DNA from: Bacteroidales bacterium UBA3696
GTDB lineage: Bacteria > Bacteroidota > Bacteroidia > Bacteroidales > Paludibacteraceae
Direction of reading: 5' to 3'
Assembly: GCA_002372135.1 (NCBI GenBank)
Contig: DFIN01000034.1
Location: 6,499 to 70,498, forward strand
Length of the DNA stretch: 64,000 bases
The notes under the pieces were generated by a model. The model made no database searches. It was given only the letters and a program-made list of their open reading frames with translations, and was not told the DNA's origin. This document shows positions 8,842-17,721 of this stretch, in pieces. The position numbers were made by a program, and so were the translations under genes. Each line of letters starts with the position of its first letter. Positions within the stretch are counted from its first letter, which is position 1.

Positions 8842-9735
8842 ATGACGAATACAGATATGAATAAATTTGAGCAACTTTTTGTCGCTTATCCGTTTGCAAT
8901 GAGCGACGAGCAAGTGAAGGCGCAGGTCGCTGAACTCCTATCGAGCCATGCAGCCGAAAATAATAATGCCGCTGTTTGGGCACAATGCTTGAACCAAATA
9001 GACCTGACTACACTTAGCGTGGACGATACGACCGACAAAGTAGCCACGATGGCACAGCGCGTTAACGAATTTGAAACGCAGTTCCCGCACCTTAAGAACG
9101 TAGCGGCTATTTGTGTATATCCCGCTTTGGTCAAAACGGTTCGCGACCATCTGACCGCTCCTATTGGTATAGCCGCCGTGGCAGGAGGTTTCCCTGCTTC
9201 GCAAACCTTCTTGGAAATAAAAGTGGCAGAAGCCGCTATGGCTGTCAAGGATGGCGCTACGGAGATTGACATCGTCTTGCCCGTAGGTAAGTTCTTGGAG
9301 GAACGTTATGAGGAAGTAGCGGATGAGATTATGGAAATAAAAGCTGCCATCGGAGAGGCTCACCTCAAAGTAATTTTAGAGACGGGTGCATTGCGCTCGG
9401 CTGAGAATATCTACCGTGCTTCTATTTTGGCAATGGCAGCCGGTGCCGACTTTATTAAGACCTCCACAGGCAAGATTGCCGTCAATGCCACTCCTGAAGC
9501 AGCGTATGTGATGTGCAAAGCCATTCGCGCATGGTATGAGAAGACGGAGCAAGTAGTTTGCTTCAAACCTGCGGGTGGGGTCAGCACCACCGACGAGGCA
9601 GTGGCGTATTACACCATAGTCAAGGAAATTTTGGGACAGGATTGGCTCAATAATACACGTTTCCGTTTCGGTGCCAGCCGCTTGGCTAACAACCTGCTGA
9701 CCTCTATCCAAGGTGAAACGGTTAAGTACTTCTAA
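8842..9735 (+). CDS. deoC: Deoxyribose-phosphate aldolase
   Basis: 297 residues from the ATG at 8842; the longer frame starting at TTG 8809 overlaps psd and is unlikely. The TIM-barrel signatures are present: EIDIVLP, the Schiff-base lysine in FIKTSTGK, and the proton-relay lysine in CFKPAGGVST. The enzyme cleaves 2-deoxyribose-5-phosphate to glyceraldehyde-3-phosphate and acetaldehyde in deoxynucleoside salvage. The N-terminus is about 40 residues longer than in E. coli DeoC, as is usual for Bacteroidetes homologues. It is joined to the next gene by an array of 11-bp repeats. Confidence 0.95.
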   Translation: MTNTDMNKFEQLFVAYPFAMSDEQVKAQVAELLSSHAAENNNAAVWAQCLNQIDLTTLSVDDTTDKVATMAQRVNEFETQFPHLKNVAAICVYPALVKTVRDHLTAPIGIAAVAGGFPASQTFLEIKVAEAAMAVKDGATEIDIVLPVGKFLEERYEEVADEIMEIKAAIGEAHLKVILETGALRSAENIYRASILAMAAGADFIKTSTGKIAVNATPEAAYVMCKAIRAWYEKTEQVVCFKPAGGVSTTDEAVAYYTIVKEILGQDWLNNTRFRFGASRLANNLLTSIQGETVKYF

Positions 9736-9736
9736 A

Positions 9737-9791
9737 ACAACCGTTAAACAACGGTGAAACTATCGCTAAACAACAGTTAAACTATCGTGAA
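9737..9791 (+). repeat. Five-unit 11-bp tandem linker between deoC and the NfnAB-like gene
   Basis: Five contiguous 11-bp units (ACAACCGTTAA, ACAACGGTGAA, ACTATCGCTAA, ACAACAGTTAA, ACTATCGTGAA; consensus ACWAYNGYKAA) start two bases after the deoC stop. The GTG start codon of the next gene (9787-9789) lies inside unit five. The same repeat type occurs at 12043-12086 and, on the minus strand, at 13877-13942. Confidence 0.85.
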
Positions 9792-12042
9792 ACAACCCTA
9801 TACCATAGTCAGTAAGCGTTTTTTCTCTTCGTCGGTGGCAGCCGTTGAGGTAACTGCTCCGCGAATCGCCAAAGCCCGCAAGGCAGGTCATTTTGTGATT
9901 GTGCGTGTGGATGCTCATTCGGAGCGTATGCCGCTTACCATAGCCGATGCCGACATAGAGCGCGGAACCATTACGCTTGTCGTTCAGCGAGTGGGCGTAA
10001 GCAGTGCCAAACTCTGTCAAATGGAGACGGGCGACAGCCTGCACGATGTGGTGGGACCCTTAGGGAAAGCCACCGACATACAACACTTCGGTACGGTCGT
10101 TTGCGCCTGTGGCGGAGTAGGAGCCGCTCCTATGCTACCTATCGCTCAAGCCCTCAAACGGGCAGGCAATCGTGTCATCACGGTCTTGGCTGCGCGTACA
10201 GCCGAACTCATCATCTTGCGCGAACAGTTGCAGCAATGCTCCGACGAATTGATTGTCATGACCGACGACGGTTCGTTGGGACAAAAAGGCGTGGTTACTC
10301 TTGGCGTTGAGCAGGTGCAGCAGCGCGAGAAGGTGGACAAGTGTATAACCATCGGACCGGCTATCATGATGAAGTTTGTGGCTCTGACCACCGCTAAATA
10401 CCATGTTCCTACCGATGCCAGTCTTAATACGATTATGGTGGACGGAACGGGTATGTGCGGCGCATGTCGTGTGACGGTGGGCGGTAAGACGCGGTTTGTG
10501 TGTGTGGACGGTCCCGAGTTTGATGCCCACCAAGTCGATTTTGACGAGTTGCTCTCGCGCCTTCGTTCCTATAAAGCCGAGGAGGCGATGGCTTACGAGC
10601 AGTACCTGCAATCCGTTCAACCGCTTACGGGCAAAGAGCGTGCGGCTATTCCGCGCGTGAAGATGCCCGAATTGCCCGCTGAGGTGCGTGTTCACTCGCT
10701 CCGTGAGGAGGTGAATAGGGGACTATCCTATTCGCAAGCCATCACCGAGGCACATCGTTGCCTTAATTGCAAGAACGCTACCTGTATGGAAGGGTGTCCC
10801 GTACATATAGAGATACCGCGTTTCATTCATCTCTTGGAACAGGGACAGGTGAACCAAGCAGCCGTTGTCATTCGCAAGGAAAGTTCGCTGCTGGCAGTTT
10901 GCGGACGGGTATGTCCGCAGGAAAAACAATGTGAAGCCCGTTGTATTCATAATAAGATGGGGCATGAGCCGGTGGCAATAGGTTACTTGGAGCGGTTTGT
11001 GGCAGACCATGCATCGGATAATATATCCTCCAATTCATCCGAAGAGGTGAATAGTAAGAATAGGTCCGTTTCTCATAAAGTAGCCATCGTCGGGAGCGGT
11101 CCGGCGGGATTGAGTTGTGCCGGCGACCTTATCAAGTGGGGATATGATGTAACTGTGTTTGAGGCGCTTCACGAGATAGGCGGCGTACTCAAATACGGCA
11201 TACCCGAGTTCCGTCTGCCCAATCGGATTGTAGATAAGGAGATAGCCGCGTTGCAGCAAGCCGGTGTCCGTTTTGAAACAGACACTATCGTGGGCAAGAC
11301 GCTCTCGTTGGACGATTTGCAACAGATGGGCTTTGAAGCCATCTTTGTGGGTTCAGGAGCCGGTTTACCGCGTTTTATGGGCATAGAGGGCGAGAACCTG
11401 AACGGCGTGATGTCGTGCAATGAATACTTGACCCGTGTCAACCTCATGGATGCCTCGTCCGATAACACCGATACACCGTTGCTATATGGTAAGCGCGTGG
11501 CAGTCATCGGGGGAGGAAATACGGCTATGGACGCTGTACGTACAGCCCGCCGCTTAGGAGCCGAACAAGCCACCATCATCTATCGCCGCAGCGAAGAGGA
11601 GATGCCTGCCCGTATAGAAGAGGTAAGGCACGCCAAGGAAGAAGGCATACGGTTCATGACCCTGCATAACCCCATTGCCTACCTGCCTGACGAGAACGGC
11701 AGGGTGCAAAAAGCCGTGTTACAAGTGATGACCTTGGGCGAACCGGACGAATCGGGACGCAGAAGTCCCGTACCCGTAGAGGGACAAACAGTAACCATTG
11801 ATGTGGATATGGTCATTGTGGCAGTCGGCGTTTCGCCCAATCCCATTATCCCGCAATCGGTAGAGGGACTGTCTATCAGCCGAAAAGGTACTATCGAGGT
11901 GAACGAAGACACTCTTCAGTCGTCTGTACCCATACTATTTGCCGGAGGTGATATAGTGCGCGGCGGGGCTACCGTGATCCTCGCTATGGCTGACGGACGC
12001 AAAGCCGCACAAGGCATCCACCAATACCTAAATAACCACTAA
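9787..12042 (+). CDS. Fused NfnAB-type ferredoxin:NADP oxidoreductase
   Basis: 751 residues starting at GTG 9787, inside the repeat linker. Residues 1-270 resemble the NfnA/PyrK-type FAD and NAD-binding subunit, with a [2Fe-2S] set in GTGMCGACRV and FVCVDGPEFDAH (about 219-245). From about 300 the NfnB/GltD-like half begins with two [4Fe-4S] cysteine sets, CLNCKNATCMEGCP and CGRVCPQEKQCEARC, then FAD-binding VAIVGSGPAGLSCAG (about 432) and NADPH-binding VAVIGGGNTAMDA (about 571). In two-subunit relatives this complex bifurcates electrons between NADPH, NADH and ferredoxin; here both halves are one chain. Databases often label such fusions dihydroorotate dehydrogenase B NAD-binding subunit/glutamate synthase, but no pyrD or gltB lies nearby. 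Confidence 0.9.
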   Translation: MKQPYTIVSKRFFSSSVAAVEVTAPRIAKARKAGHFVIVRVDAHSERMPLTIADADIERGTITLVVQRVGVSSAKLCQMETGDSLHDVVGPLGKATDIQHFGTVVCACGGVGAAPMLPIAQALKRAGNRVITVLAARTAELIILREQLQQCSDELIVMTDDGSLGQKGVVTLGVEQVQQREKVDKCITIGPAIMMKFVALTTAKYHVPTDASLNTIMVDGTGMCGACRVTVGGKTRFVCVDGPEFDAHQVDFDELLSRLRSYKAEEAMAYEQYLQSVQPLTGKERAAIPRVKMPELPAEVRVHSLREEVNRGLSYSQAITEAHRCLNCKNATCMEGCPVHIEIPRFIHLLEQGQVNQAAVVIRKESSLLAVCGRVCPQEKQCEARCIHNKMGHEPVAIGYLERFVADHASDNISSNSSEEVNSKNRSVSHKVAIVGSGPAGLSCAGDLIKWGYDVTVFEALHEIGGVLKYGIPEFRLPNRIVDKEIAALQQAGVRFETDTIVGKTLSLDDLQQMGFEAIFVGSGAGLPRFMGIEGENLNGVMSCNEYLTRVNLMDASSDNTDTPLLYGKRVAVIGGGNTAMDAVRTARRLGAEQATIIYRRSEEEMPARIEEVRHAKEEGIRFMTLHNPIAYLPDENGRVQKAVLQVMTLGEPDESGRRSPVPVEGQTVTIDVDMVIVAVGVSPNPIIPQSVEGLSISRKGTIEVNEDTLQSSVPILFAGGDIVRGGATVILAMADGRKAAQGIHQYLNNH

Positions 12043-12086
12043 ACCATTGTTAAACAACGGCTAAACTATTGCTATACTACCATTAT
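12043..12086 (+). repeat. Four-unit 11-bp tandem linker before the DUF1294 gene
   Basis: Units ACCATTGTTAA, ACAACGGCTAA, ACTATTGCTAT and ACTACCATTAT begin immediately after the stop codon of the oxidoreductase. The last unit contains the A and T of the ATG at 12085. Same family as the arrays at 9737-9791 and 13877-13942. Confidence 0.8.
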
Positions 12087-12408
12087 GACCAAGGACTTGT
12101 ATCTCATTCTCATTTATGTAATTGTCATCAACCTCATTACCCTGATTATGTTCTATGTGGATAAGCAGGAACATAAGCGTCATCGTCATGCCCATGGTAT
12201 CCGTTCGCATACCTTTCTGACCTTGGCGATATTAGGAGGCAGTGTAGGCGAAATCTTAGGGATGCTGCTCTTCCGCCACAAAAGACATCATAAAGAATTT
12301 ACCATATTGCTTCCTATTATCTTGGTGGCACAGATTGTGATTGCAGTGATTGTGCTCAGGATGTATTTCTCCACCGAAGTAAGTCCGGTAGGTCTTATCC
12401 CTGCGTAA
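12085..12408 (+). CDS. DUF1294 family membrane protein
   Basis: 107 residues with an N-terminal membrane helix (about 5-25), a basic histidine-rich loop (DKQEHKRHRHAHGIR), a short hydrophobic segment with LGGSVGEILGMLLFRHK, and a C-terminal helix (about 72-93). The YVDK...R...L..LA.LGGS.GE..GM..FRHK order is the signature of DUF1294 proteins. Function is unknown; the family lies in the inner membrane. It is the last gene of the psd-deoC operon, attached through the 11-bp linker, and is followed by a strong bidirectional terminator. Confidence 0.85.
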   Translation: MTKDLYLILIYVIVINLITLIMFYVDKQEHKRHRHAHGIRSHTFLTLAILGGSVGEILGMLLFRHKRHHKEFTILLPIILVAQIVIAVIVLRMYFSTEVSPVGLIPA

Positions 12409-12452
12409 TTCGCTTTAGCATGTTTGTAACACCGGTATAAATAGTTTCTTTA

Positions 12453-12500
12453 CGAAAAAAAAGAGGGTGTGTCCATATTTTAATGGACACACCCTCTTTA
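12453..12500. terminator. Bidirectional terminator between converging genes
   Basis: A perfect 15-bp stem (AAGAGGGTGTGTCCA at 12461-12475 with its complement at 12484-12498) has an 8-nt loop. A-rich sequence precedes it (12455-12462), which gives a T-run on the minus strand. It serves both the plus-strand DUF1294 operon and the minus-strand barrel gene. Confidence 0.9.
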
Positions 12501-12515
12501 ATGCAAAATGACTGA

Positions 12516-13028
12516 TTAGTCAATCTGGTGGAACATATAGCGTACGCCAAGGCTCAAACCGCCCCATAGACCGGCATTATTGAAGCCGATACCGTTTTGG
12601 TTGCATACGCCGATGCTCGGACGCCAATCTACCGACAGTTGCAGCGGGAACCAGAAGTTGTACTCCACGCCTACGTGTCCGGCTACACCTGCGTACCACC
12701 AACCGCTGACATCTTTCGTGCCGAAGTTAAATCCGCCGCTACCGCCGACACCCATGTACCAATGCCACGAGCCATCATAATCCCAAGGGAATTTAGCATT
12801 AAACGGGTCGATCCAGTCGTAAGTAACATGACCACCTACGCCAAAACCGCTGTTGAAAGGCAAGTGCAAAACGGCTGCAACGTCCAGCATGTTCGCATCG
12901 CCAAATCCGTGTTCATACGAAATGGACGACCAAGGTCCAAGGTTCAAACCGATGGAGCGGGGTTGAGCCACGGCTACAGCCACACCGCTAAGCAGCAACA
13001 AGGCTGCCATCATAAGTCTCTTTTTCAT
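12516..13028 (-). CDS. Small outer-membrane beta-barrel protein
   Basis: 170 residues: a signal peptide (MKKRLMMAALLLLSGVAVAVAQ) followed by short glycine- and aromatic-rich amphipathic strands (IGLNLGPWSSISYEHGF, GFGVGGHVTYDW, YAGVAGHVGVEYNF) ending in LSLGVRYMF, an aromatic C-terminal strand typical of outer-membrane barrels. About eight strands could form. I do not recognise a named family beyond porin-family or outer-membrane-like proteins. It reads toward the terminator at 12453-12500 and is 39 nt downstream of nagB, so read-through from that operon is possible. Confidence 0.75.
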   Translation of the reverse strand: MKKRLMMAALLLLSGVAVAVAQPRSIGLNLGPWSSISYEHGFGDANMLDVAAVLHLPFNSGFGVGGHVTYDWIDPFNAKFPWDYDGSWHWYMGVGGSGGFNFGTKDVSGWWYAGVAGHVGVEYNFWFPLQLSVDWRPSIGVCNQNGIGFNNAGLWGGLSLGVRYMFHQID

Positions 13029-13067
13029 GATATTTGTTAGAATTATAGTTAAAGTTGGGTTGTCACT

Positions 13068-13877
13068 TTATAAAAGAGTATTCGGATCAAGGTTCTTTTT
13101 CTCTATATCGAGAAAATACTTGTACGTTCCCACTTTCAGTTCATCGCATGCTGCCTCGTCGCAGACGATAATGCCGTGCGGGTGCATCTGCAGGGCTGAT
13201 ACGGTCCACATGTGGCTGATGGGCTTTTCGATGGCGTGCAGGAGAGCACGAGCCTTTTGATGCCCGTTCACCAGTATCATTACCTGTTGCGCATCCATTA
13301 CGGTGGCTACACCTACGGTCAGTGCCGTATGGGGTACTTTGGCAGGGTCATTATTGAAGAAGCGTGAATTGGCAAGAATCGTGTCGGTGGTCAACTCCTT
13401 CATGCGTGTGCGCGAAGTGAGCGACGACCCCGGTTCGTTGAACGCTATATGACCGTCCGGACCAATTCCGCCAATGAACAGATGAATACCTCCTACCTGC
13501 TCAATAGCAGCCTCGTAACGGGCACATTCACCGATTAAATCCGTAGCATTGCCGTTCAATATATGCACGTTCTCGGGACATATATCGATGTGGGAAAAGA
13601 AGTTGTTCCACATAAAAGAGTGATAACTCTCAGGATGTTCCTCAGGGATACCCACATATTCGTCCATATTGAATGTAATGACATTGCGGAACGATACTTG
13701 TCCTTGTTCATATAGGTGAATCAGATGGCGGTACATACCCAGCGGACTACTGCCGGTAGGCAGACCCAATACGAACGGACGACTCTCCTTGGGCGCAAAT
13801 TGGTTGATTTGTTTGGCTACATAGTTGGCTGCCCACTGAGACACAAGTTCGTAGGTAGGTTCAATTATTACGCGCAT
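13068..13877 (-). CDS. nagB: Glucosamine-6-phosphate deaminase
   Basis: 269 residues from the ATG at 13877; the in-frame TTG at 13883 is less likely. Family signatures are clear: LGLPTGSSPLGMYRHL for phosphosugar binding, FNMDEYVG with the catalytic aspartate, and GGIGPDGHIAFNEPGSSLTSRTR. It converts glucosamine-6-phosphate to fructose-6-phosphate and ammonia, linking amino-sugar breakdown to glycolysis. Its start codon abuts six 11-bp linker units that fill the gap after glgB, so it is read as the third gene of the YhcH-glgB-nagB operon. Confidence 0.95.
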   Translation of the reverse strand: MRVIIEPTYELVSQWAANYVAKQINQFAPKESRPFVLGLPTGSSPLGMYRHLIHLYEQGQVSFRNVITFNMDEYVGIPEEHPESYHSFMWNNFFSHIDICPENVHILNGNATDLIGECARYEAAIEQVGGIHLFIGGIGPDGHIAFNEPGSSLTSRTRMKELTTDTILANSRFFNNDPAKVPHTALTVGVATVMDAQQVMILVNGHQKARALLHAIEKPISHMWTVSALQMHPHGIIVCDEAACDELKVGTYKYFLDIEKKNLDPNTLL

Positions 13878-13942
13878 AGACAATAGTTTAGAGGTTGTTT
13901 GACAATAGGTTAGCAGTTGTTTAACGATAGTTTAACAATTGT
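13877..13942 (-). repeat. Six-unit 11-bp tandem linker between glgB and nagB
   Basis: On the minus strand the units are ACAATTGTTAA, ACTATCGTTAA, ACAACTGCTAA, CCTATTGTCAA, ACAACCTCTAA and ACTATTGTCTA, running from the glgB stop to the nagB ATG, whose A is the last base of unit six. The units closely match those at 9737-9791 and 12043-12086. Confidence 0.85.
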
Positions 13943-15970
13943 TTAACCGTTGATTTTCCGTAGTACAACGGCGGAGCGGGCGGGCAGATAGAGTTGAAGC
14001 CACCCTTTGTGATCCTTCTTATAGACGGGATCCGGCATCGTGAAATGCTCTACCGTATCGTCCGACAAACCGAAACCGGCATACTGCGGACTATCGGTAT
14101 TCAGTATCACTTGATACTTGCCCTCCGGTGCCAATATGCCGTAGTCAAAGAACGAGTGCTGACCATTCCAGTTGAATACAAATACCATATCGCCTCGGCG
14201 GTAGGCATGTACTTGATCGCCTTCCTTATCCCACAGCACCTCAATAGGTTGGCTCATCGGTTGCAGGTCCTCCGCTGAAAGCAGGTGAATCATATCCTTG
14301 TCAAAGCGGTTGAGGTCAGCATAGTAGAAATTCGGATTGTCCACCAACGACCACTGACGACGTGCATAGCGGTAACTCCAACCGTTCCCCTCACGCGGAA
14401 AATCAATCCATTCGGGATGCCCGAATTCGTTGCCCATAAAGTTCAGATAGCCGCCATGAGCCGTAGAAGCCGTTACGAGGCGAATCATCTTATGGAGGGC
14501 TATGCCGCGATTGACGCGATAGGTGTCATGACCGTGCTCAAAGTGCCAATACATATCCGAGTCTATCAGGCGGAAGATGATGGTCTTGTCACCTACTAAG
14601 GCTTGGTCGTGGCTCTCGGCGTAGGATATGGTTTTTTCGTTTTGCCGACGATTGGTCATCTCGTAGAAGATATGTCCTGCTTTCCAGTCCTCGTCGCGAA
14701 CCTCCTTGATGTATTTAATCCAAAAGTCGGGGATACCCATAGCGAGGCGGTAGTCAAATCCCATACCTCCTTCCTTGCGCGGGGCTGCCAAGCCCGGCAT
14801 ACCCGACATATCTTCGGCTATCGTGATGGCTTCGGGCAAAAAGTCATGAATCAGTTGGTTGGCTAACGTCAGATAACAAATGGCATCGCCGTCTTCATTG
14901 CCGTTGTAATAGGAATTATAACTCGTAAAGTCCTCGCCCAAACCATGACTGAGATACATCATGGACGTTACACCATCAAAGCGAAAACCGTCAAACCGGT
15001 ACTCGTCAAGCCAATACTTGCAGTTGCTCAAAAGGAAGTGTAATACTTCGTTCTTGCCATAGTTGAAGCACAAACTGTCCCAAGCCGGATGCTCGCGTCG
15101 GTTGCCATCGTGGAAATACTGATAGGGAGTGCCGTCTTGTAAGCCGATACCTTCCTGCTCGTTCTTGACGGCGTGCGAATGAACGATATCCATGATGACC
15201 GCCATACCTCTGCCGTGCGCATCGTCTATCAACGCTTTCAACTCTTCGGGCGTACCGAAGCGGGATGAGGCGGCAAAGAAGTTGCTTACATGATAGCCGA
15301 ACGAGCCGTAGTACGGATGCTCCTGAATGGCCATGATCTGCACGCAATTATACCCTAATTCCTGTATGCGGGGTAGCACCTCGCGGCGGAACTGGTCGTA
15401 GGAGGCTATGCCTTGCTCTTCGCCCGACATGCCGATATGACATTCGTAGATGAACAGGTCGTCCTTCTTCATGTGTTGAGGGCGGCTGTTTTGCCATTGA
15501 TAGGGTTTGGGAGCCCATACCTGTGCGGCAAAAATCTTCGTTTGGTCATCTTGCACCACGCGCTGTACATAGGCAGGGATGCGTTCGCCGGCTCCGCCTT
15601 GCCATTCCACGAGCAGTTTGTAGTATTGCTCGTGCTTCATCTGGCTGCGTTTCCATTTGCCTTCCCATACACCGTTGCCGATGGGGTGTAAGCGGTAGGT
15701 CTCGTTTTTCTGCCATCCGTTCATATCGCCTATCACGTATATGGCAGTCGCGTTCGGTGCCCATTCACGCATCACCCATTGTTTGGTATTGGCGTGAAGA
15801 CCGAAGTAGAGATACCCGTTTGCCCAGTCCACAAGCGACTGACCATCTGTCAGCTCTTGCTCGCGACGGGCTGCGTAATCATACCGACCCTGAATGGCCG
15901 ACTCAAAGGGCTGTAAAGCAGGGTCATCCTGCACCAATTGCAGGCGCCGGTTATTCCTGTTGACGGACAT
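13943..15970 (-). CDS. glgB: 1,4-alpha-glucan branching enzyme (GH13)
   Basis: 675 residues. An N-terminal CBM48-like domain (about 60-150, WAPNATAIYVIGDMNGW) precedes the GH13 barrel with VIMDIVHSH, the nucleophile region DGFRFDGVTSMMY, the acid/base region ITIAEDMSGMPG and the third carboxylate in YAESHDQALVGDKT. The C-terminal all-beta domain begins near 575. The enzyme makes alpha-1,6 branches in glycogen. Sequence style (MGNEFGHPEWIDFPREGNGW) is that of the eukaryote-like branching enzymes usual in Bacteroidetes. It starts 6 nt after the YhcH-like gene and is joined to nagB by the repeat linker. Confidence 0.95.
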   Translation of the reverse strand: MSVNRNNRRLQLVQDDPALQPFESAIQGRYDYAARREQELTDGQSLVDWANGYLYFGLHANTKQWVMREWAPNATAIYVIGDMNGWQKNETYRLHPIGNGVWEGKWKRSQMKHEQYYKLLVEWQGGAGERIPAYVQRVVQDDQTKIFAAQVWAPKPYQWQNSRPQHMKKDDLFIYECHIGMSGEEQGIASYDQFRREVLPRIQELGYNCVQIMAIQEHPYYGSFGYHVSNFFAASSRFGTPEELKALIDDAHGRGMAVIMDIVHSHAVKNEQEGIGLQDGTPYQYFHDGNRREHPAWDSLCFNYGKNEVLHFLLSNCKYWLDEYRFDGFRFDGVTSMMYLSHGLGEDFTSYNSYYNGNEDGDAICYLTLANQLIHDFLPEAITIAEDMSGMPGLAAPRKEGGMGFDYRLAMGIPDFWIKYIKEVRDEDWKAGHIFYEMTNRRQNEKTISYAESHDQALVGDKTIIFRLIDSDMYWHFEHGHDTYRVNRGIALHKMIRLVTASTAHGGYLNFMGNEFGHPEWIDFPREGNGWSYRYARRQWSLVDNPNFYYADLNRFDKDMIHLLSAEDLQPMSQPIEVLWDKEGDQVHAYRRGDMVFVFNWNGQHSFFDYGILAPEGKYQVILNTDSPQYAGFGLSDDTVEHFTMPDPVYKKDHKGWLQLYLPARSAVVLRKING

Positions 15971-15976
15971 AACTTC

Positions 15977-16432
15977 TTACGCAGGAACGCGCGTTTTAAC
16001 AATCAGCTTGCGGAAACTCCGACCGGGGGCGATACCCGGACGATGACCATCACTGGGGAAGAATACTACAAAATACCCTACAGGCACATCAAATAGGACT
16101 TGCGAAGGATCGCTATACAGTTCCATATCCTTGCCCTCGTCATATTCCTCCGTCATTTGCTGGCAGTCTTCCAAGGGCTTCCAACCCATGGTTTCGGTGC
16201 CCGTAAGAGGAACTTGAATGTCAATGTAATCACGGTGGGCTTCCATAGGAAGAGATTGCTCGTCCTTACCCTGTAGGTCGATGATGTTGATGAACAAATC
16301 ATCTCCGTCTAAACGAACTTTGCAGGCGGGAAACTCCTCCAAGTCGTTATCGTTAAAAAACTGTACGAAACGCTCCAGACCGGGAACGCTTTCGAAATAA
16401 AGATCGGCGTTTTCTAATTTGTCTAATATCAT
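15977..16432 (-). CDS. YhcH/YjgK/YiaL family protein
   Basis: 151 residues with the family pattern: MEAHRDYIDIQVPLTGTETMGW in the middle, YFVVFFPSDGHRPGI near the end, and a final lysine-rich strand (RKLIVKTRVP). The conserved histidine and glutamate residues form a putative metal site in a cupin-like fold. Family members are found in sialic-acid and other sugar pathways and some have been proposed to act as anomerases. Being first in an operon with glgB and nagB, a role in sugar metabolism is likely, though the substrate is not known. Confidence 0.88.
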   Translation of the reverse strand: MILDKLENADLYFESVPGLERFVQFFNDNDLEEFPACKVRLDGDDLFINIIDLQGKDEQSLPMEAHRDYIDIQVPLTGTETMGWKPLEDCQQMTEEYDEGKDMELYSDPSQVLFDVPVGYFVVFFPSDGHRPGIAPGRSFRKLIVKTRVPA

Positions 16433-16490
16433 AATGTATGTTCGGGTTGCCCCGAGTTGGTTGTTGTCGTTTTATTTTGTTTCAGCGCGG

Positions 16491-16521
16491 CAAAAGTAGA
16501 GCAAATAGTATGCTCGCACAA
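16491..16521 (-). promoter_or_regulatory. Promoter of the YhcH-glgB-nagB operon
   Basis: On the minus strand, TACTTTTG (complement of 16491-16498) and TTTG (complement of 16519-16522) are separated by 20 nt. It lies about 60 nt upstream of the YhcH-like start codon. Confidence 0.7.
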
Positions 16522-16537
16522 AAAAAAGTAGAAATTG

Positions 16538-17695
16538 CTATGTGAAGATTGGAATCATACGTTTGAGCCCCTCCTCCAACTGCGCGCGAGGACATGCCAG
16601 ATTGATGCGCATAAACCCTTCCCCGTCCGAACTATAGAACGTGCCGGCACTCACGCGCACATGGTATTGGTGAAGCAACGTCTGCTCCACTTCGGCTGAC
16701 GTATAAGGGAAAGCACTATGATTAACCCACGCAAGGTATGTCCCCTCCAACTGAGTTACGCCCAGGCGGGGCATGTGCTCATGGATATACGAGCAGAGGA
16801 AACGATAATTAGCGCCAATATACTCATTGACGGCTTGAAGCCACTCTTTGCCTTCATCGTATGCTGCTTGCAGGGCTGTCACGCCAAATATGCTGACCTC
16901 CGTAACCATCCCCCTGTCCAATGCGTGGTGAACTCGCTGCCGCAATGCCCCATCCGGCACCACGACGTTGGCAATGCCCAAACCTGCCAGATTGAACCCT
17001 TTGCCCGGGGAGGTGAACACAATCAGCCGATCCTTGATTTCATCCATCGTTCCCATTGGGGTATAGGCAATCCCCATCGGTGTTACCTCACAGTGTATTT
17101 CGTCCGAAATAAGGAGTAGGTCGTGGCGGCGGCAAATAGCTGCCACACGGCTCAACTCCTCGCGCGTCCATATACGTCCGCCCGGGTTATGAGGATTGCA
17201 GAAAAGCAACATGCGCGTCTTGGGCAGAGCTGCTTTTTGTTCCAAGTCGTCCCAGTCAATGGTGTAGCGGCTGTCAGTATATACCATCGGGTTGGCAACC
17301 AATTCAATATCGTTGTTGGGAAAAGACGAAAGGAACCCGTTATATACCGGCGTTTGCACAATCACTTGGTCGCCCGGCGATACCAATTCGCGGAACAGAG
17401 CATTGAGCGAAGGAACCAATCCCGTTACGGGAATAATCGCCTCGCGGGCGATGCTCCATCCGTGTTCCTCTTCAAACCACCGCATAACGCTGCGGTAGAA
17501 ACGCTCGGGTACATGCTCGTAGCCATACACACCGTGCTGCCAACGGCGGTACAAAGCTTGTTGGATACACGGAGCAGCAGCAAAATCCATGTCAGCCACC
17601 CACAAAGGAATCAAATCATCATAGTGAATATCATCCCACTTCACGCAACCGCTTCCCTGCCTGCCGGCAGGACGGTCAAAATCGAATGTTTGCAT
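16538..17695 (-). CDS. MalY/PatB-family PLP-dependent C-S lyase or aminotransferase
   Basis: 385 residues, the usual length of the family. Fold-type I motifs: GVYGYE (about 56-61), VTGLVPSLNAL, NPHNPGGRIW (about 168-176), LLLISDEIHCEV with the PLP-ring aspartate (about 198), and the Schiff-base lysine in FTSPGKGFNLAGLG (Lys232). The conserved arginine RINLACPR binds the substrate carboxylate. Members cleave cystathionine or cysteine beta-C-S bonds, and MalY of E. coli also modulates the maltose regulon. Single gene with its own promoter. The exact substrate cannot be read from the sequence. Confidence 0.9.
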   Translation of the reverse strand: MQTFDFDRPAGRQGSGCVKWDDIHYDDLIPLWVADMDFAAAPCIQQALYRRWQHGVYGYEHVPERFYRSVMRWFEEEHGWSIAREAIIPVTGLVPSLNALFRELVSPGDQVIVQTPVYNGFLSSFPNNDIELVANPMVYTDSRYTIDWDDLEQKAALPKTRMLLFCNPHNPGGRIWTREELSRVAAICRRHDLLLISDEIHCEVTPMGIAYTPMGTMDEIKDRLIVFTSPGKGFNLAGLGIANVVVPDGALRQRVHHALDRGMVTEVSIFGVTALQAAYDEGKEWLQAVNEYIGANYRFLCSYIHEHMPRLGVTQLEGTYLAWVNHSAFPYTSAEVEQTLLHQYHVRVSAGTFYSSDGEGFMRINLACPRAQLEEGLKRMIPIFT

Positions 17696-17721
17696 ACGCT
17701 TGATTTTTTAAGAAAAGCGGG

